Positions 1-8,164 are shown, counted from the first letter of the stretch. The stretch: 64,000 nucleotides of DNA from Methylomarinum sp. Ch1-1 (GCF_030717995.2 NZ_CP157743.1:2816501-2880500); one strand, 5' to 3'. The notes: generated from the sequence alone by a model not told the origin. Numbers and translations: made by a program.

Positions 1-628
1 GGCTCTGCCGGGGAGACAGCAAAAGTTTGACATTCAGAGGAGTCCATCAGGAAACTCAACATCGTGAACCGCCAAGCACACGATAGAGGAGAACCTGATG
101 GACGAGAATGAAAGCTTAAGTCACTCGCGATGGGAGTGCAAATATCATGTGGTATTTATCCCCAAATGCCGGCGTCGCACTTTGTATAAAGAGTTGCGTA
201 AACATTTGGGCGAGGTATTTCGAAGGCTAGCGAGCCAGAAAGAAAGCCGGATTATAGAAGGGCATTTGATGCCGGATCATGTGCATATGTTGATCGCGAT
301 ACCGCCGAAATACGCCGTTTCCCAGGTGATTGGTTTTATCAAAGGCAAAAGTGCAATCCATTTGGCTCGAGTCTATGGAGAGAAGAAACGAAATTTTGTT
401 GGGCAACACTTTTGGGCGCGGGGTTACTTTGTTTCGACAGTGGGTCGAGATGAAACGATGATCCGAGAATACATCCGTCACCAAGAACAAGAAGACCAGA
501 GAATTGAACAATTGAATCTTTGGAATTGAGTGCCACCTTTAGGTGGCTATTAAATTGGGGCCGCGTTAGCGACCCCTTATACCGCTTTGAGCGGTTCACA
601 ACATAAAGCCCCCGGCTTTGCCGGGGGA
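1..628 (+). mobile_element. IS200/IS605-family insertion sequence
   Basis: The element surrounds a Y1 transposase gene. Its right side carries hairpins, GCCACCTTTAGGTGGC at about 532-547 and CCCCCGGCTTTGCCGGGGG near 608-627. The window opens with a truncated version of the second hairpin, so the left end lies just outside. Subterminal hairpins instead of inverted repeats are characteristic of this family, which moves as single-stranded DNA. The right boundary is approximate. Confidence 0.7.
98..529 (+). CDS. tnpA: IS200-family Y1 transposase TnpA
   Basis: This 143-residue protein is the length expected for an IS200 transposase, a single-domain HUH nuclease that excises and inserts single-stranded DNA without a DDE triad. 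The HUH metal site is visible as H61-V-H63 in the context PDHVHM, and the nucleophilic tyrosine is Y125 in REYIRHQEQ. The ATG follows a GAGGAGA ribosome site. No tnpB accompanies it, as is usual for IS200. All key residues are present, so it may be active. Confidence 0.92.
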   Translation: MDENESLSHSRWECKYHVVFIPKCRRRTLYKELRKHLGEVFRRLASQKESRIIEGHLMPDHVHMLIAIPPKYAVSQVIGFIKGKSAIHLARVYGEKKRNFVGQHFWARGYFVSTVGRDETMIREYIRHQEQEDQRIEQLNLWN

Positions 629-659
629 TATTTACTAAAAGCATTCGGAGGGAACCTAA

Positions 660-1469
660 ATGACATCAATCACATTCGCCATAAAATATCATTATGGTGA
701 TGCCGAACAAGGCCGTCTTGATATGTACGATGCAGCTGTGTCATTCCAGGGCTTTGCAAGAGCACTATCTATTACGGCTCACGCCTTATTGAATGATGGC
801 GAAATACGGAAAAAAGGGCACCAAATAGCAGGTGGTGAACTCTATATTAACCCATCACGAAAAGGCAGTTTTGAACAGATAGTAACGTTTGTTATTACAA
901 ACAAAGAAGCTATTGGTGCAAGCATTGCCGCTGCTGCATTCTACGACCTAATCAAGTGGACATGGTCTAAAACTCTAGAGATCGCCTACGAACCAGAAAC
1001 CCCGCACGTACGAAAATTATCTGAGAGAATTGAACCATTCATCGGTGAAATGGAAGAGGTCCTTGAGGTTCCTCTTGAGCAAGCGCACAGACCAATCAAA
1101 AAAGACGAAAATGTGGTTGTTACTATAAAGCGCCAAAGAATTGGTGAGGTTGTTCGTTTAGATTCGTCAACTTTGGAGAAAGTATCGCTTCGTGTCGAAG
1201 ATGCCACCACACACAACATTCGCGGAAACGTCACTCGATACAATATATTGTCAGGTTATGGAAGGTTCTATGATGATGAACTAGATAGAACCGTATCATT
1301 CAAAATTGGTGATGATGTTAGTTCTGCCCAGAAACAACTGTTGACATGGTCAATGCACTACGCCCAGGAAGCGCAAGGCGAAGGAAAGCTGCTTATTGAT
1401 GCCAAGCGCGTTCTCACCTCAAAAGGAGTTACTAAGCGCTATTTAATCTCTAATATCAAGCAGGCGTAA
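660..1469 (+). CDS. Uncharacterised protein, likely integron cassette gene
   Basis: I cannot assign this 269-residue protein to a named family with confidence. The N-terminal 70 residues look like a conserved alpha/beta domain (FQGFARALSITAHALL, then YINPSRKGSFEQ). A hydrophobic stretch at about residues 83-100 could be a membrane helix or buried core. The C-terminal half is soluble and charged. A GGAGG ribosome site lies just before the ATG. The stop is two bases before an attC-like site (1471), so gene plus attC resembles one mobile cassette. The IS200 element lies immediately upstream, so any left boundary of the cassette is obscured. Confidence 0.7.
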   Translation: MTSITFAIKYHYGDAEQGRLDMYDAAVSFQGFARALSITAHALLNDGEIRKKGHQIAGGELYINPSRKGSFEQIVTFVITNKEAIGASIAAAAFYDLIKWTWSKTLEIAYEPETPHVRKLSERIEPFIGEMEEVLEVPLEQAHRPIKKDENVVVTIKRQRIGEVVRLDSSTLEKVSLRVEDATTHNIRGNVTRYNILSGYGRFYDDELDRTVSFKIGDDVSSAQKQLLTWSMHYAQEAQGEGKLLIDAKRVLTSKGVTKRYLISNIKQA

Positions 1470-1470
1470 A

Positions 1471-1539
1471 ATCTAACACGACGCTCCACCTGACCAAAAA
1501 CCGCTACGCGGTTTTCGTCGGGTGAGCTGAGCGTTAGCA
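1471..1539 (+). other. attC-like recombination site 1
   Basis: The outer boxes are ATCTAAC (1471-1477) and GTTAGCA (1533-1539). Between them are imperfectly complementary arms, CGACGCTCCACC and GGTGAGCTGAGCG, with unpaired bases, and a perfect terminal hairpin AAACCGC-TAC-GCGGTTT. This layout of R''-L'' and L'-R' boxes with a variable hairpin is that of integron attC sites. It lies directly after a stop codon and before the next gene. Confidence 0.75.
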
Positions 1540-1549
1540 GGCTGGAGTT

Positions 1550-1987
1550 ATGGAAATTTCTGACTTAATCAAAATTTTATTTGGTGCCGTTCTTGGTGTC
1601 GGCTTGACGTTGATTGTGGACTGGGTTCGGCTGTATCGCGAGAAAAAGTTTTTGTCTAAATCGCTATCAGCTGAAGTTTCGGTAATTTTGGAACATTTGA
1701 GACCCTTTGCTACAACTGAGGCAAAAGTTTTCAGCAAAACCGAGTTGCCGTCGCTGACTCCGCTTCCAGTATCAGCAATTGGGGTAATGCCTATATCAAT
1801 TTCCATGAAGGTAATGAAAGCTCATTGGGCTATTAAACTCGCAAATGAGCATCGCCTACTAGCAATTGAAGCTGAAAAAAATGGACAATCCGATGCTTTG
1901 AATATTTATGCGTCGATATACATGGAGTGGCTAAAGAAGGCTTATGGCTATATTCAAAATTTGGCTGAAGATTTACCTTCTTGCTAA
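1550..1987 (+). CDS. Small membrane-anchored protein, integron cassette gene
   Basis: This 145-residue protein has an N-terminal membrane helix at about residues 8-25 (KILFGAVLGVGLTLIVDWV) followed by basic residues (RLYREKK), so it is probably inner-membrane anchored with its remaining 115 residues in the cytoplasm. The soluble part is helical and matches no family I recognise. Its TAA stop is inside the first box of the next attC-like site (TTGCTAACC), the classic cassette arrangement. Function is unknown; small membrane proteins are common cassette cargo. Confidence 0.7.
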   Translation: MEISDLIKILFGAVLGVGLTLIVDWVRLYREKKFLSKSLSAEVSVILEHLRPFATTEAKVFSKTELPSLTPLPVSAIGVMPISISMKVMKAHWAIKLANEHRLLAIEAEKNGQSDALNIYASIYMEWLKKAYGYIQNLAEDLPSC

Positions 1988-2053
1988 CCTTGCGGTCGAG
2001 AGGGACGCTCCGCCAAAAAGCGTGGCTCCGCGCCCCTCACCTTTACGTTAGCT
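1982..2053 (+). other. attC-like recombination site 2
   Basis: The boxes are TGCTAAC (1982-1988) and GTTAGCT (2047-2053). The 3' half read backwards (GCTAACGTAAAGGTGAGGGG) pairs well with the 5' half (GCTAACCTTGCGGTCGAGAG), with the bulges typical of attC. The site contains the stop codon of the preceding gene. It is more degenerate than site 1 but has the same overall size. Confidence 0.65.
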
Positions 2054-2067
2054 GATCAATCACGGCG

Positions 2068-2090
2068 GAAAAAAGGGGACAGATTTATTT
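2068..2090 (+). repeat. Solo GGGGACAGATTT tag
   Basis: The sequence AAAAAAGGGGACAGATTTAT is the terminal motif of the IS4-type element at 2841-4405 without the rest of that element. Tags of this kind are widely scattered in gammaproteobacterial genomes. Here it is probably a trace of an earlier insertion or recombination between the cassette and the following pseudogene. Confidence 0.5.
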
Positions 2091-2116
2091 TTTAGAGCTC
2101 AAGAGGATTCGGGTCA

Positions 2117-2522
2117 GTGCAAGATATAAAAACATTAGAATTAGTATCGGTCAGAGATCATGGATTAGATGAATACTGGCTGCAAGATTATATATGCCAA
2201 AATCCTACATGTCTTGGCTTGGGCGATATCGAGCTGGTTTCAAAGGAAAAAAAGCAATCTTCTGGTGGTCGCTTAGATATTTTAATGAAAGGCTCAGATG
2301 AGTAGCTCTATGAAATTGAAGTGATGCTCGGAGAAACAGACGAAACCCACATTGTCAGAACGATCGAATACTGGGATATAGAGAAAAAGAAGCGCCCCCA
2401 AAAGACAACATACAGCTGTTCTTGTAGCAGAAAAAATTAACACAAGATTTTACAACCTGAAGTTTCCCAATTTTTTGAGGGCAAGAATATCAGATAATTC
2501 TAATATTCAGCTGAAACATTAG
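2117..2522 (+). pseudogene. Broken nuclease-like (NucS/DUF4268-type) protein
   Basis: The first 62 codons end in TAG at about 2303, but the same frame continues with coherent protein (LYEIEVMLGETDETHIVRTI, then EYWDIEKKK). Near 2400 the coding frame shifts and resumes as HTAVLVAEKINTRFYNL. The order GGRLDIL, E-x-Q/M-LG, HI-RTIEYWD, then AVLVAE resembles the PD-(D/E)XK-like nuclease fold domain found in DUF4268 and NucS-related proteins, with D and E-x-K-like positions in GGRLDIL and YEIEVML. One nonsense mutation and one frameshift make it non-functional. It sits just after an attC-like site, so it may have been a cassette gene. Confidence 0.55.
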
Positions 2523-2655
2523 CTGATCCTAATATTGATTGTTAGGCTATGGCGAATCTCATTAAAAACAATAGCTTATGGGTGAATGAGGTCGCCTTTT
2601 GTAGTATAATATTGGTTTCTAAATCATTGATTACACAAACAAAAGGGCCTCATTC

Positions 2656-2805
2656 ATGTTCATTTTACGCGATTTGCTTCGCCCTCTCCAAGCCCATTTT
2701 TCCGAGACTGACCTGGGACGGGAGCGAGCCTCTTTGTTTGTCTACACGCTGCTCGCCGTGATTGTTCCGTTTACCTCATCGATGTCGTCTAATTTATGGC
2801 GGGGC
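2656..2805 (+). pseudogene. N-terminal remnant of an IS4-type transposase
   Basis: About 50 codons beginning MFILRDLLRPLQAHF and containing FVYTLLAVIVPFTSS match, from memory, the conserved N-terminus of one group of IS4-like transposases. The reading stops being coherent where the next element's A/G-rich end begins near 2806. The rest of the gene is gone. The preceding 100 bases (from about 2549) probably hold the left end of this lost element. Confidence 0.5.
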
Positions 2806-2840
2806 TTGATCGAAAAAAGAACCGAAAAAAGGGGAAAAAA

Positions 2841-4405
2841 GGGGACAGATTTGAATGGCACTTACTTAAGCGATAACTAGTTGAAAGTATTAAAAAAGGC
2901 AGAAGAAGTGATAAACTTATTGTGACGAAACAAAGAAGCAATCACCAAGCCCCCTGCCTTAATGTTCATTAATAACAAACTTATTCACGCCCAGCAACAA
3001 AGAATTCAGAAGTACAGAAAAGAAACTCATTCGTATAGTTTTTTTAATCTTCTAACCAGTCCGGAATTATTATCCTCAATTGAAGGGTTGCTGCCCGAAC
3101 ATCGGGAAAGACTTTATCCTCCGACAGAAACACTTTCCATGTTTTTGGCTCAAGGGATGAACCAAGACCGCTCGTGTCAAAAGGCCGTTAATGATGCCGC
3201 CATACAACGAATTGCAGCAGGTTTGCCCGCGATAAGCACAACGACGGGCGGCTATTGTCGAGCAAGACAGCGACTACCATTAGCCATGATCTCTGAATTA
3301 GTTTGTCGAACAGGCGAACTTATTGATAAGGAAGTGCCTACTCAATGGCGTTGGCGAGGAAAGCGTGTTCATCTAATAGATGGAACGACTGTTACGATGC
3401 CTGACACAGCAGAAAACCAGGCCGTTTATCCCCAGCAAAGTTGTCAGAAGCCTGGGCTTGGTTTTCCTATCTGCCGTCTTGTAGGCGTCATCTGTCTGGC
3501 GAGTGGAGCCGTTTTAAATGCGTCTATCGGACCTTTCAAAGGAAAGGAGGCGATGAACAAAGTCTACTTCGTAACATGCTGGGAACCTTTAATACCGGAG
3601 ACCTTGTTCTAGGAGATGCCTATTATGGCACTTATTTTTGTTGGCATCGCTACAGGAGAAAGGTGTTGATGCCGTATTTGAACAAATGGGAGCACGTAAA
3701 CGGACAACAGATTTCAGTAAAGGCAAACAGTTAGGTGACGAAGACCACCTGGTGACACTCAAAAAAACCAAAGAAAAAACCTGACTGGATGGAGCAAAGC
3801 CAATATGATGATGCGCCTGAGACACTCCTTATTCGCGAGGTAAGCGTAAAAGGAAAATTACTTATAACCACACTCCTTTCACCTAAAGAGGCTTCTAAAT
3901 CTGAGTTAAAAGCGTTATATAAAAAACGCTGGCAAATTGAAGTTGATTTTCGCAATATAAAAACAACCATGGGAATGGAAACTTTAAGCTGTAAAACGCC
4001 CGAAATGACTGAGAAAGAAATATGGGTTTATTTTTTAGCGTATAACTTAATACGGCTATTGATGGCTCAGTCCGCATTATTAGCCGATATATTGCCTCGC
4101 CAGCTGAGTTTTAAACATACATTACAATGCTGGTTAGCCTGGAATCAACAAAGTGTTTTTATTGATATCGGAACAAGTGAAGAGCTGTTATTCATATTAA
4201 TTGCTCAAAGACGAATTGGAAATCGTTCGGGACGAATAGAGCCCCGTGCAGTAAAAAGGAGGCCAAAACAGTTCTCTTTACTAACAAAACCTAGAAATGA
4301 AGCAAGAGCAGATATTAGAAAGAATGGCCACCCAAAGAAAGTAAAATAAGTGGTTGTTATTAAAAGAGTTATGGGCTTAAGTAAGTGCCATTCAAATCTG
4401 TCCCC
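2841..4405 (+). mobile_element. Degenerate IS4-family element with 30-bp inverted repeats
   Basis: The ends are a perfect 30-bp inverted repeat: it starts GGGGACAGATTTGAATGGCA at 2841 and its complement finishes at 4405. The outer flanks are A/G-rich on the left and C/T-rich on the right, extending the symmetry imperfectly. Length is about 1,565 bp, right for an IS4-family element. The transposase inside is frameshifted, so it cannot move by itself, but the intact ends could be used by a related transposase. Confidence 0.8.
2962..4349 (+). pseudogene. IS4-family transposase, multiply frameshifted
   Basis: The DDE/YREK signature is complete but spread over several frames. Frame one (2962 to about 3570) has the first aspartate in LIDGTTVTMPDTAEN. 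The frame then shifts to give TGDLVLGDAYYGTYF, shifts again for LQEKGVDAVFEQMGARKRTT up to an early stop near 3783, and returns at about 3785 for the C-terminal part. That part holds the YREK box YKKRWQIEVDFRNIK and ends at 4349. At least three frameshifts are needed to join the pieces, so this is a decayed copy rather than a programmed-frameshift gene. Confidence 0.8.
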
Positions 4406-4463
4406 TTTTTCGGTCCTTTTTCGTCCGTCCCCTTTTTCAACTTTTTTCAACACGGCGTGCCCA

Positions 4464-5015
4464 ATGGGACAACAATTTAACCAACTTTCCGATAAACATA
4501 TCCACTTTATCAAAGGACAAAAGATCTTCTTTGTCGGGACAGCGACCGCAGAGAGTCGCGTGAATGTGTCCCCAAAGGGTATGGACTCGTTTAGGGTGCT
4601 AAGCAATTCTCGTATCGCTTGGCTAAATGTTACCGGTAGCGGTAATGAATCATCCGCTCATGTGCTGCAAAACCCACGAATGACCCTCATGTTCTGCGCC
4701 TTTGATGATCCTCCTCTAATCTTGCGGCTTTACGGTACCGCAAAGGTTGTTCACATCACCGATCCCGAATGGGATGATCTTTTTGGTTTATTCGTCCCAT
4801 TGCCCGGTGCTCGGCAAATTTTCGACGTAAGAATTGACCTCGTGCAAACTTCTTGTGGAATGGCTGTACCCTATTTTTCGTATGCTGGTGATCGAGCATT
4901 ACTCTCTGATTGGGCCACAAAGAAAGGTGATGAAGGTTTGAAGCAGTATTGGGAAAGGAATAATCAAATGAGCATCGACGGCATCCCTACTCACATTGTC
5001 GCAAAAAATGGCTAA
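4464..5015 (+). CDS. Pyridoxamine 5'-phosphate oxidase-family flavoprotein
   Basis: The protein of 183 residues from ATG 4464 has the split-barrel flavin-binding fold of the PNPOx-like family. Recognisable parts are VGTATAESRVNVSPKG, VTGSGNESSAHVLQNPR and LRLYGTAKVVH. Family members bind FMN or F420/heme; the substrate cannot be told. The longer frame upstream reads through the IS4 end and is not credible protein, so I place the start at 4464. The TAA stop lies inside GGCTAAC, the first box of an attC-like half-site, which suggests it is a third cassette gene whose left flank was replaced by the IS4 insertion. Confidence 0.8.
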   Translation: MGQQFNQLSDKHIHFIKGQKIFFVGTATAESRVNVSPKGMDSFRVLSNSRIAWLNVTGSGNESSAHVLQNPRMTLMFCAFDDPPLILRLYGTAKVVHITDPEWDDLFGLFVPLPGARQIFDVRIDLVQTSCGMAVPYFSYAGDRALLSDWATKKGDEGLKQYWERNNQMSIDGIPTHIVAKNG

Positions 5016-5041
5016 CACGGCGCTCAAGCGAACACACCTAG
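5010..5041 (+). other. Left half of an attC-like site, interrupted by a MITE
   Basis: GGCTAACACGGCGCTCAAGC is a good R''-L'' half of an integron attC site and contains the stop codon of the preceding gene. Its partner half should follow within about 40 bases, but a 119-bp MITE begins at the CTAG at 5038. Beyond the MITE the sequence CGTCGCTTCGCTTAG is only a weak R'-like remnant. Confidence 0.5.
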
Positions 5042-5160
5042 GAGGCTGTCCGAGAATAGCAATCTCAGTTTTCTAGGCACAATATTTAGTGCTTAATAAT
5101 TATTTACAGACACTATATATTGACGCGGAATGAGTTAAACCTTAGTTCTCGGACAGGCTC
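5042..5160. mobile_element. 119-bp MITE, copy 1 (CTAG target)
   Basis: The ends are GAGGCTGTCCGAGAA and its near complement TTCTCGGACAGGCTC, flanked on both sides by CTAG (5038-5041 and 5161-5164). The interior is AT-rich without coding capacity. Copy 2 at 6737 has the same length and most of the same bases. The CTAG duplication is the same as that of the IS5-family element at 62137, which suggests a related transposase mobilised it. Confidence 0.8.
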
Positions 5161-5354
5161 CTAGCGTCGCTTCGCTTAGTTTGCAGCAAAGGATAAAGCA
5201 AGGGGCTACTTGTTGATGAAATATCTAAAAAGGACGGGATTATTGGACCCTTTTGCTGCTTTTGCTTTGTTTAGATATTTTCTCCAACATGCGACATAAT
5301 ATAGATTAATAAGAGTTATACGTTTCTTCTGGCAAAGCGGACAGGTAGCCCATC

Positions 5355-6020
5355 ATGACGTCGTCAAAAAGATTATTGCTGTTGCTAATCGCAGTCTTGA
5401 TCGCCGCTTTTTTTCTGTTTGATCTGCGGCAATATCTGAGTCTGGATTTTTTGAAGGCTCAACAAACGAGTATAGAAGCTTATCGGGACGCTCATCCCGG
5501 CTTGTCCACCGCGATCTACGTTCTGGTCTATATCGTCGTGACCAGTTTATCGCTGCCGGGCGCGACGGTGCTGACGCTAGCGGGCGGGGTCTTGTTCGGC
5601 CTGCTGTGGGGCACATTGATCGTATCCTTCGCGTCGGCCATCGGTGCGACGCTGTCCTTTCTGGCGGCGCGTTATTTGTTTCGGGATGCGGTTAAAGCCC
5701 GGTTCGGGGCGCGATTAAAAGTGATTGATGAAGGCGTGAATCGGGATGGTGCTTATTATTTGTTCACCTTGCGGATGATGCCGGTGATACCGTTCTTTGT
5801 GATCAATCTGACGATGGGCTTGACAACGATCCGGACGTGGACTTTTTATTGGGTCAGTCAGATCGGCATGTTGGCGGGAACTGTGGTTTTAGTCAACGCC
5901 GGCAATCATCTTGCGAATGTCGATTCGTTGTCCGGCATTCTGTCGCCGGCCTTGCTGGGATCGTTCGCACTTTTGGGTCTATTCCCATTATTGGCGAGGA
6001 AAGGGGAAGGCAGTTCATGA
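5355..6020 (+). CDS. TVP38/TMEM64 (VTT-domain) membrane protein
   Basis: This 221-residue integral membrane protein has an N-terminal helix (about 7-23) and a VTT/SNARE-assoc domain from about residue 48 to 190. The hallmark AGGVLFGLLWGTLIV is followed by SAIGATLSFLAARYLFRD, and the second half carries LRMMPVIPFFVINLTMGLT. DedA/VTT relatives act in lipid scrambling or envelope homeostasis; in many proteobacteria this type neighbours a FAD-dependent disulfide oxidoreductase. No such partner follows here, though an oxidoreductase remnant exists at 58796. The ATG at 5355 follows GGACAGG, a passable ribosome site. Confidence 0.85.
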   Translation: MTSSKRLLLLLIAVLIAAFFLFDLRQYLSLDFLKAQQTSIEAYRDAHPGLSTAIYVLVYIVVTSLSLPGATVLTLAGGVLFGLLWGTLIVSFASAIGATLSFLAARYLFRDAVKARFGARLKVIDEGVNRDGAYYLFTLRMMPVIPFFVINLTMGLTTIRTWTFYWVSQIGMLAGTVVLVNAGNHLANVDSLSGILSPALLGSFALLGLFPLLARKGEGSS

Positions 6021-6378
6021 AAAAGGCCCTCTTTCATTTATCCGATTCTGGCAGAGGATAATAAATATCCGCCCGCCGGCGCTTGAGCATTTTAGACCTT
6101 ACATGACGAATAAAAAGAGGGAGTGTGAAATGTAAGGCCTGGGTAACCCTCCTTCACGTCGGGAGCGTCTGTCCTACTCGAAACTCTCCTTCATTTGTTA
6201 GCCGATGATGGTCCGAAACACTTTAAGCTTTTAGTTAAGAGAGATAAACTCGTTGAACTGGGCGTTATTCCCGAGTGAAACCAGCCTAGCCTAGGCAGGA
6301 AGCTCACCTGATTCTAATAACCGAACATTATGTTAGAAGATAAAGTTCAGTGCTACAGTCAGAAAATCAAAAATTGCA
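6021..6378. other. Intergenic region without a recognisable feature
   Basis: No protein-like frame, RNA gene or convincing hairpin could be found in these bases. The segment lies between the VTT gene and the frameshifted small gene at 6379. It contains one GTTAGCC near 6196, but no matching 5' attC half, so I do not call a recombination site. Confidence 0.4.
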
Positions 6379-6701
6379 GTGATTGTTAGTATTGATGCAG
6401 CGAATGAAATTGCTGATCTGGCGACTGATTATTACATTTGGGCAGTGGATACTGTTGCCAATCGAGCAGCTTTAAGTATGTTGGAATCAGAAGTCACTAC
6501 ATTTCCGTTTGATGAAGGAGATATGGCTGTGCAAATGTTTGAATGTTATGTTGAAGCAATAATCGAACATCACCCTTGTTGGAAAGAGTTGTTGGTCGTT
6601 GGGGGGGCAGTGATGTCGAAGAGATTCAAGGTGAATTAAAGTTGTTTCAGTCTTGTGAGTTACTTACTTCGAAATACGGCCTAAGAATCATAGCAAAGTA
6701 A
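6379..6701 (+). pseudogene. Small hypothetical protein, frameshifted at a G7 tract
   Basis: From GTG 6379 the frame reads well (EIADLATDYYIWAVDTVANR) up to seven G residues at 6601-6607. Past that point it gives a short unconvincing tail ending at 6639. With one more G the frame continues as GGSDVEEIQGELKLFQSCEL to TAA 6699-6701, a natural-looking 107-residue acidic protein. Loss of one G is therefore likely, either a true mutation, a slippage-switchable tract or a sequencing error. I do not recognise the family. Confidence 0.5.
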
Positions 6702-6736
6702 ATTAAAAAAGAAGTAGGTCCCGCATTTGGCGCTAG

Positions 6737-6855
6737 GAGGCTGTCCGAGAATAGCTATCTCAATTTTATAAGCACAATATTTAGCGCTTAAACATTGTTG
6801 GCAGAATCTATATATTGATGTGGAATAAGTTAAACGTTAGTTATCGGACAGTCTC
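6737..6855. mobile_element. 119-bp MITE, copy 2 (CTAG target)
   Basis: This copy begins GAGGCTGTCCGAGAA and ends with the imperfect complement TTATCGGACAGTCTC, with CTAG on each side (6733-6736 and 6856-6859). It has the same orientation and length as copy 1 and differs at scattered positions, so the two were not produced by a very recent duplication. Confidence 0.8.
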
Positions 6856-6906
6856 CTAGGGCTTTTTAGTTCAGCATTCTGAATTCATCGAGTAACAGGA
6901 GTTTAT

Positions 6907-7320
6907 ATGTCCCACGTAACGCTTAAAGGCGGCTGCCTTTGTGGCGCTGTCAAATATGAAGTAAACGGTGATCTTCAACATTTTTATCATTGTTACTGTT
7001 CACGGTGCAGAAAGTCTTCAGGAACCGGGCATACATCAAATGTAATCTTATCAAATGCGAACCTGCTCTTTACGGGCGGTGAGTCCTCGGTGAAGCAATA
7101 TAAGGTTCCAGAAGCCAAGAGGTTCACCCGGCAGTTCTGTAGTAATTGCGGGAGTTCAGTGGCTCAATTCGTTGCGGAAATGAACTTTGTAGTAATCCCT
7201 GCCGGATCATTGGAGGGCGATATCCCGATCAAGCCACAGGCACGAATCTTCTGGGACTCACGAGTCGATTGGGCATGTGATGGAGATACGTTGCCGCGTT
7301 ACTCAGAATATCCAGGGTGA
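6907..7320 (+). CDS. GFA/CENP-V-family zinc protein
   Basis: This 137-residue protein has the full zinc ligand set of the GFA (glutathione-dependent formaldehyde-activating-like) fold: C10-x-C12, C29-x-C31-x2-C34 in HCYCSRCRK, and C78-x2-C81 in FCSNCGS. The founding member was described as binding S-hydroxymethyl-glutathione, but most relatives have no proven substrate. A formaldehyde link would suit a methylotroph, yet that is inference only. A good ribosome site (AGGAG) precedes the ATG. It stands alone after the MITE. Confidence 0.88.
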   Translation: MSHVTLKGGCLCGAVKYEVNGDLQHFYHCYCSRCRKSSGTGHTSNVILSNANLLFTGGESSVKQYKVPEAKRFTRQFCSNCGSSVAQFVAEMNFVVIPAGSLEGDIPIKPQARIFWDSRVDWACDGDTLPRYSEYPG

Positions 7321-7631
7321 CTGCTTTATGATGCGTATTTTACCGCGGTAGAGCAATAATAAGTCCCTAATGTGTGGCCTCTGGGCAATACGTATAAGCT
7401 CCATACAGCTGCTAATACCTGAGGCTCTTGATTGAAAAATAAATCTGCGTCGGCTCAAGTAAAATGGCTTTTGCCCTGTAATTGCATGGCTATCTCGTTA
7501 TAATAGGGGCCGATATTGGCTATAAATTCATCATCGATCGAGATTCGTGACCTTGATGTCTTGTTGGAAAGCCATCAAGGTATGTGGGTTTATCGATATC
7601 ATAAGTAATCAAGAAATTAAGGAAAGTACAG
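7321..7631. other. Intergenic region without a recognisable feature
   Basis: I found no coherent coding frame, RNA gene or repeat. The end of the segment supplies an AAGGAAAG ribosome site for the EF-hand gene at 7632. Confidence 0.4.
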
Positions 7632-8156
7632 ATGAAAGTATTAATAAGTTCATTGATAACCGGTTCAATCATGGTCGCCTCTTCGTCCTCGGTTTTAGCG
7701 CAGTCTTATGCAGAGGACGAAGCGAAAGAAATCGTTAGAAAAATGGATGACAATGCCGATAAAAAAGTCGATTTCAAGGAGTTTTATCAACAGGAAGTCA
7801 CCGATAATCAAGATTCATATGACGTCAATCGAGATGGCTACATCACTTCCGGCGAAATAGAGTTAGAACTCAAGGAAGACTTGATCGAAACAGTCAGTGA
7901 AATGAACAGGGTCGGCGTTTCCGAACATGATGCCGATGTGACTATTACCAATACGCTGAATTCGGTCGAACAAAAGTCCGAGCAGATTGTTAAACAAATG
8001 GACGAAGATGGCGACGGATTGGTCGAAAACGATGAAATCGAGCTCTTTGAGCGCAAAAAATTCGAGGCGCTCGATCGCGATAAAGACGGCTTTCTGACCG
8101 CCGCCGACGTCGAGAAAAAATCAAAACACAAGGGATTCCCCATTCGCCTGAAATAA
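7632..8156 (+). CDS. Periplasmic four-EF-hand calcium-binding protein
   Basis: The 174-residue protein starts with a signal peptide (about residues 1-24, ending VLAQS). Four EF-hand loops follow: near 39-50 (DDNADKKVDFKE), 64-75 (DVNRDGYITSGE), 124-135 (DEDGDGLVENDE) and 148-159 (DRDKDGFLTAAD). The last three have canonical D-x-N/D-x-D-G spacing and should bind calcium, while the first lacks the glycine. Nothing nearby tells its partner. Such proteins are calcium buffers or sensors in the periplasm. Confidence 0.85.
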   Translation: MKVLISSLITGSIMVASSSSVLAQSYAEDEAKEIVRKMDDNADKKVDFKEFYQQEVTDNQDSYDVNRDGYITSGEIELELKEDLIETVSEMNRVGVSEHDADVTITNTLNSVEQKSEQIVKQMDEDGDGLVENDEIELFERKKFEALDRDKDGFLTAADVEKKSKHKGFPIRLK

Positions 8157-8164
8157 TGAACTTT

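Noticed and set aside
2542-2548. GTTAGGC, a consensus attC outer box, after the nuclease pseudogene
   Set aside because: No matching GCCTAAC-type box or complementary arms lie within 120 bases upstream.
6148-6202. GGGTAAC ... GTTAGCC as another attC
   Set aside because: The first box breaks the consensus and the inner arms do not pair.
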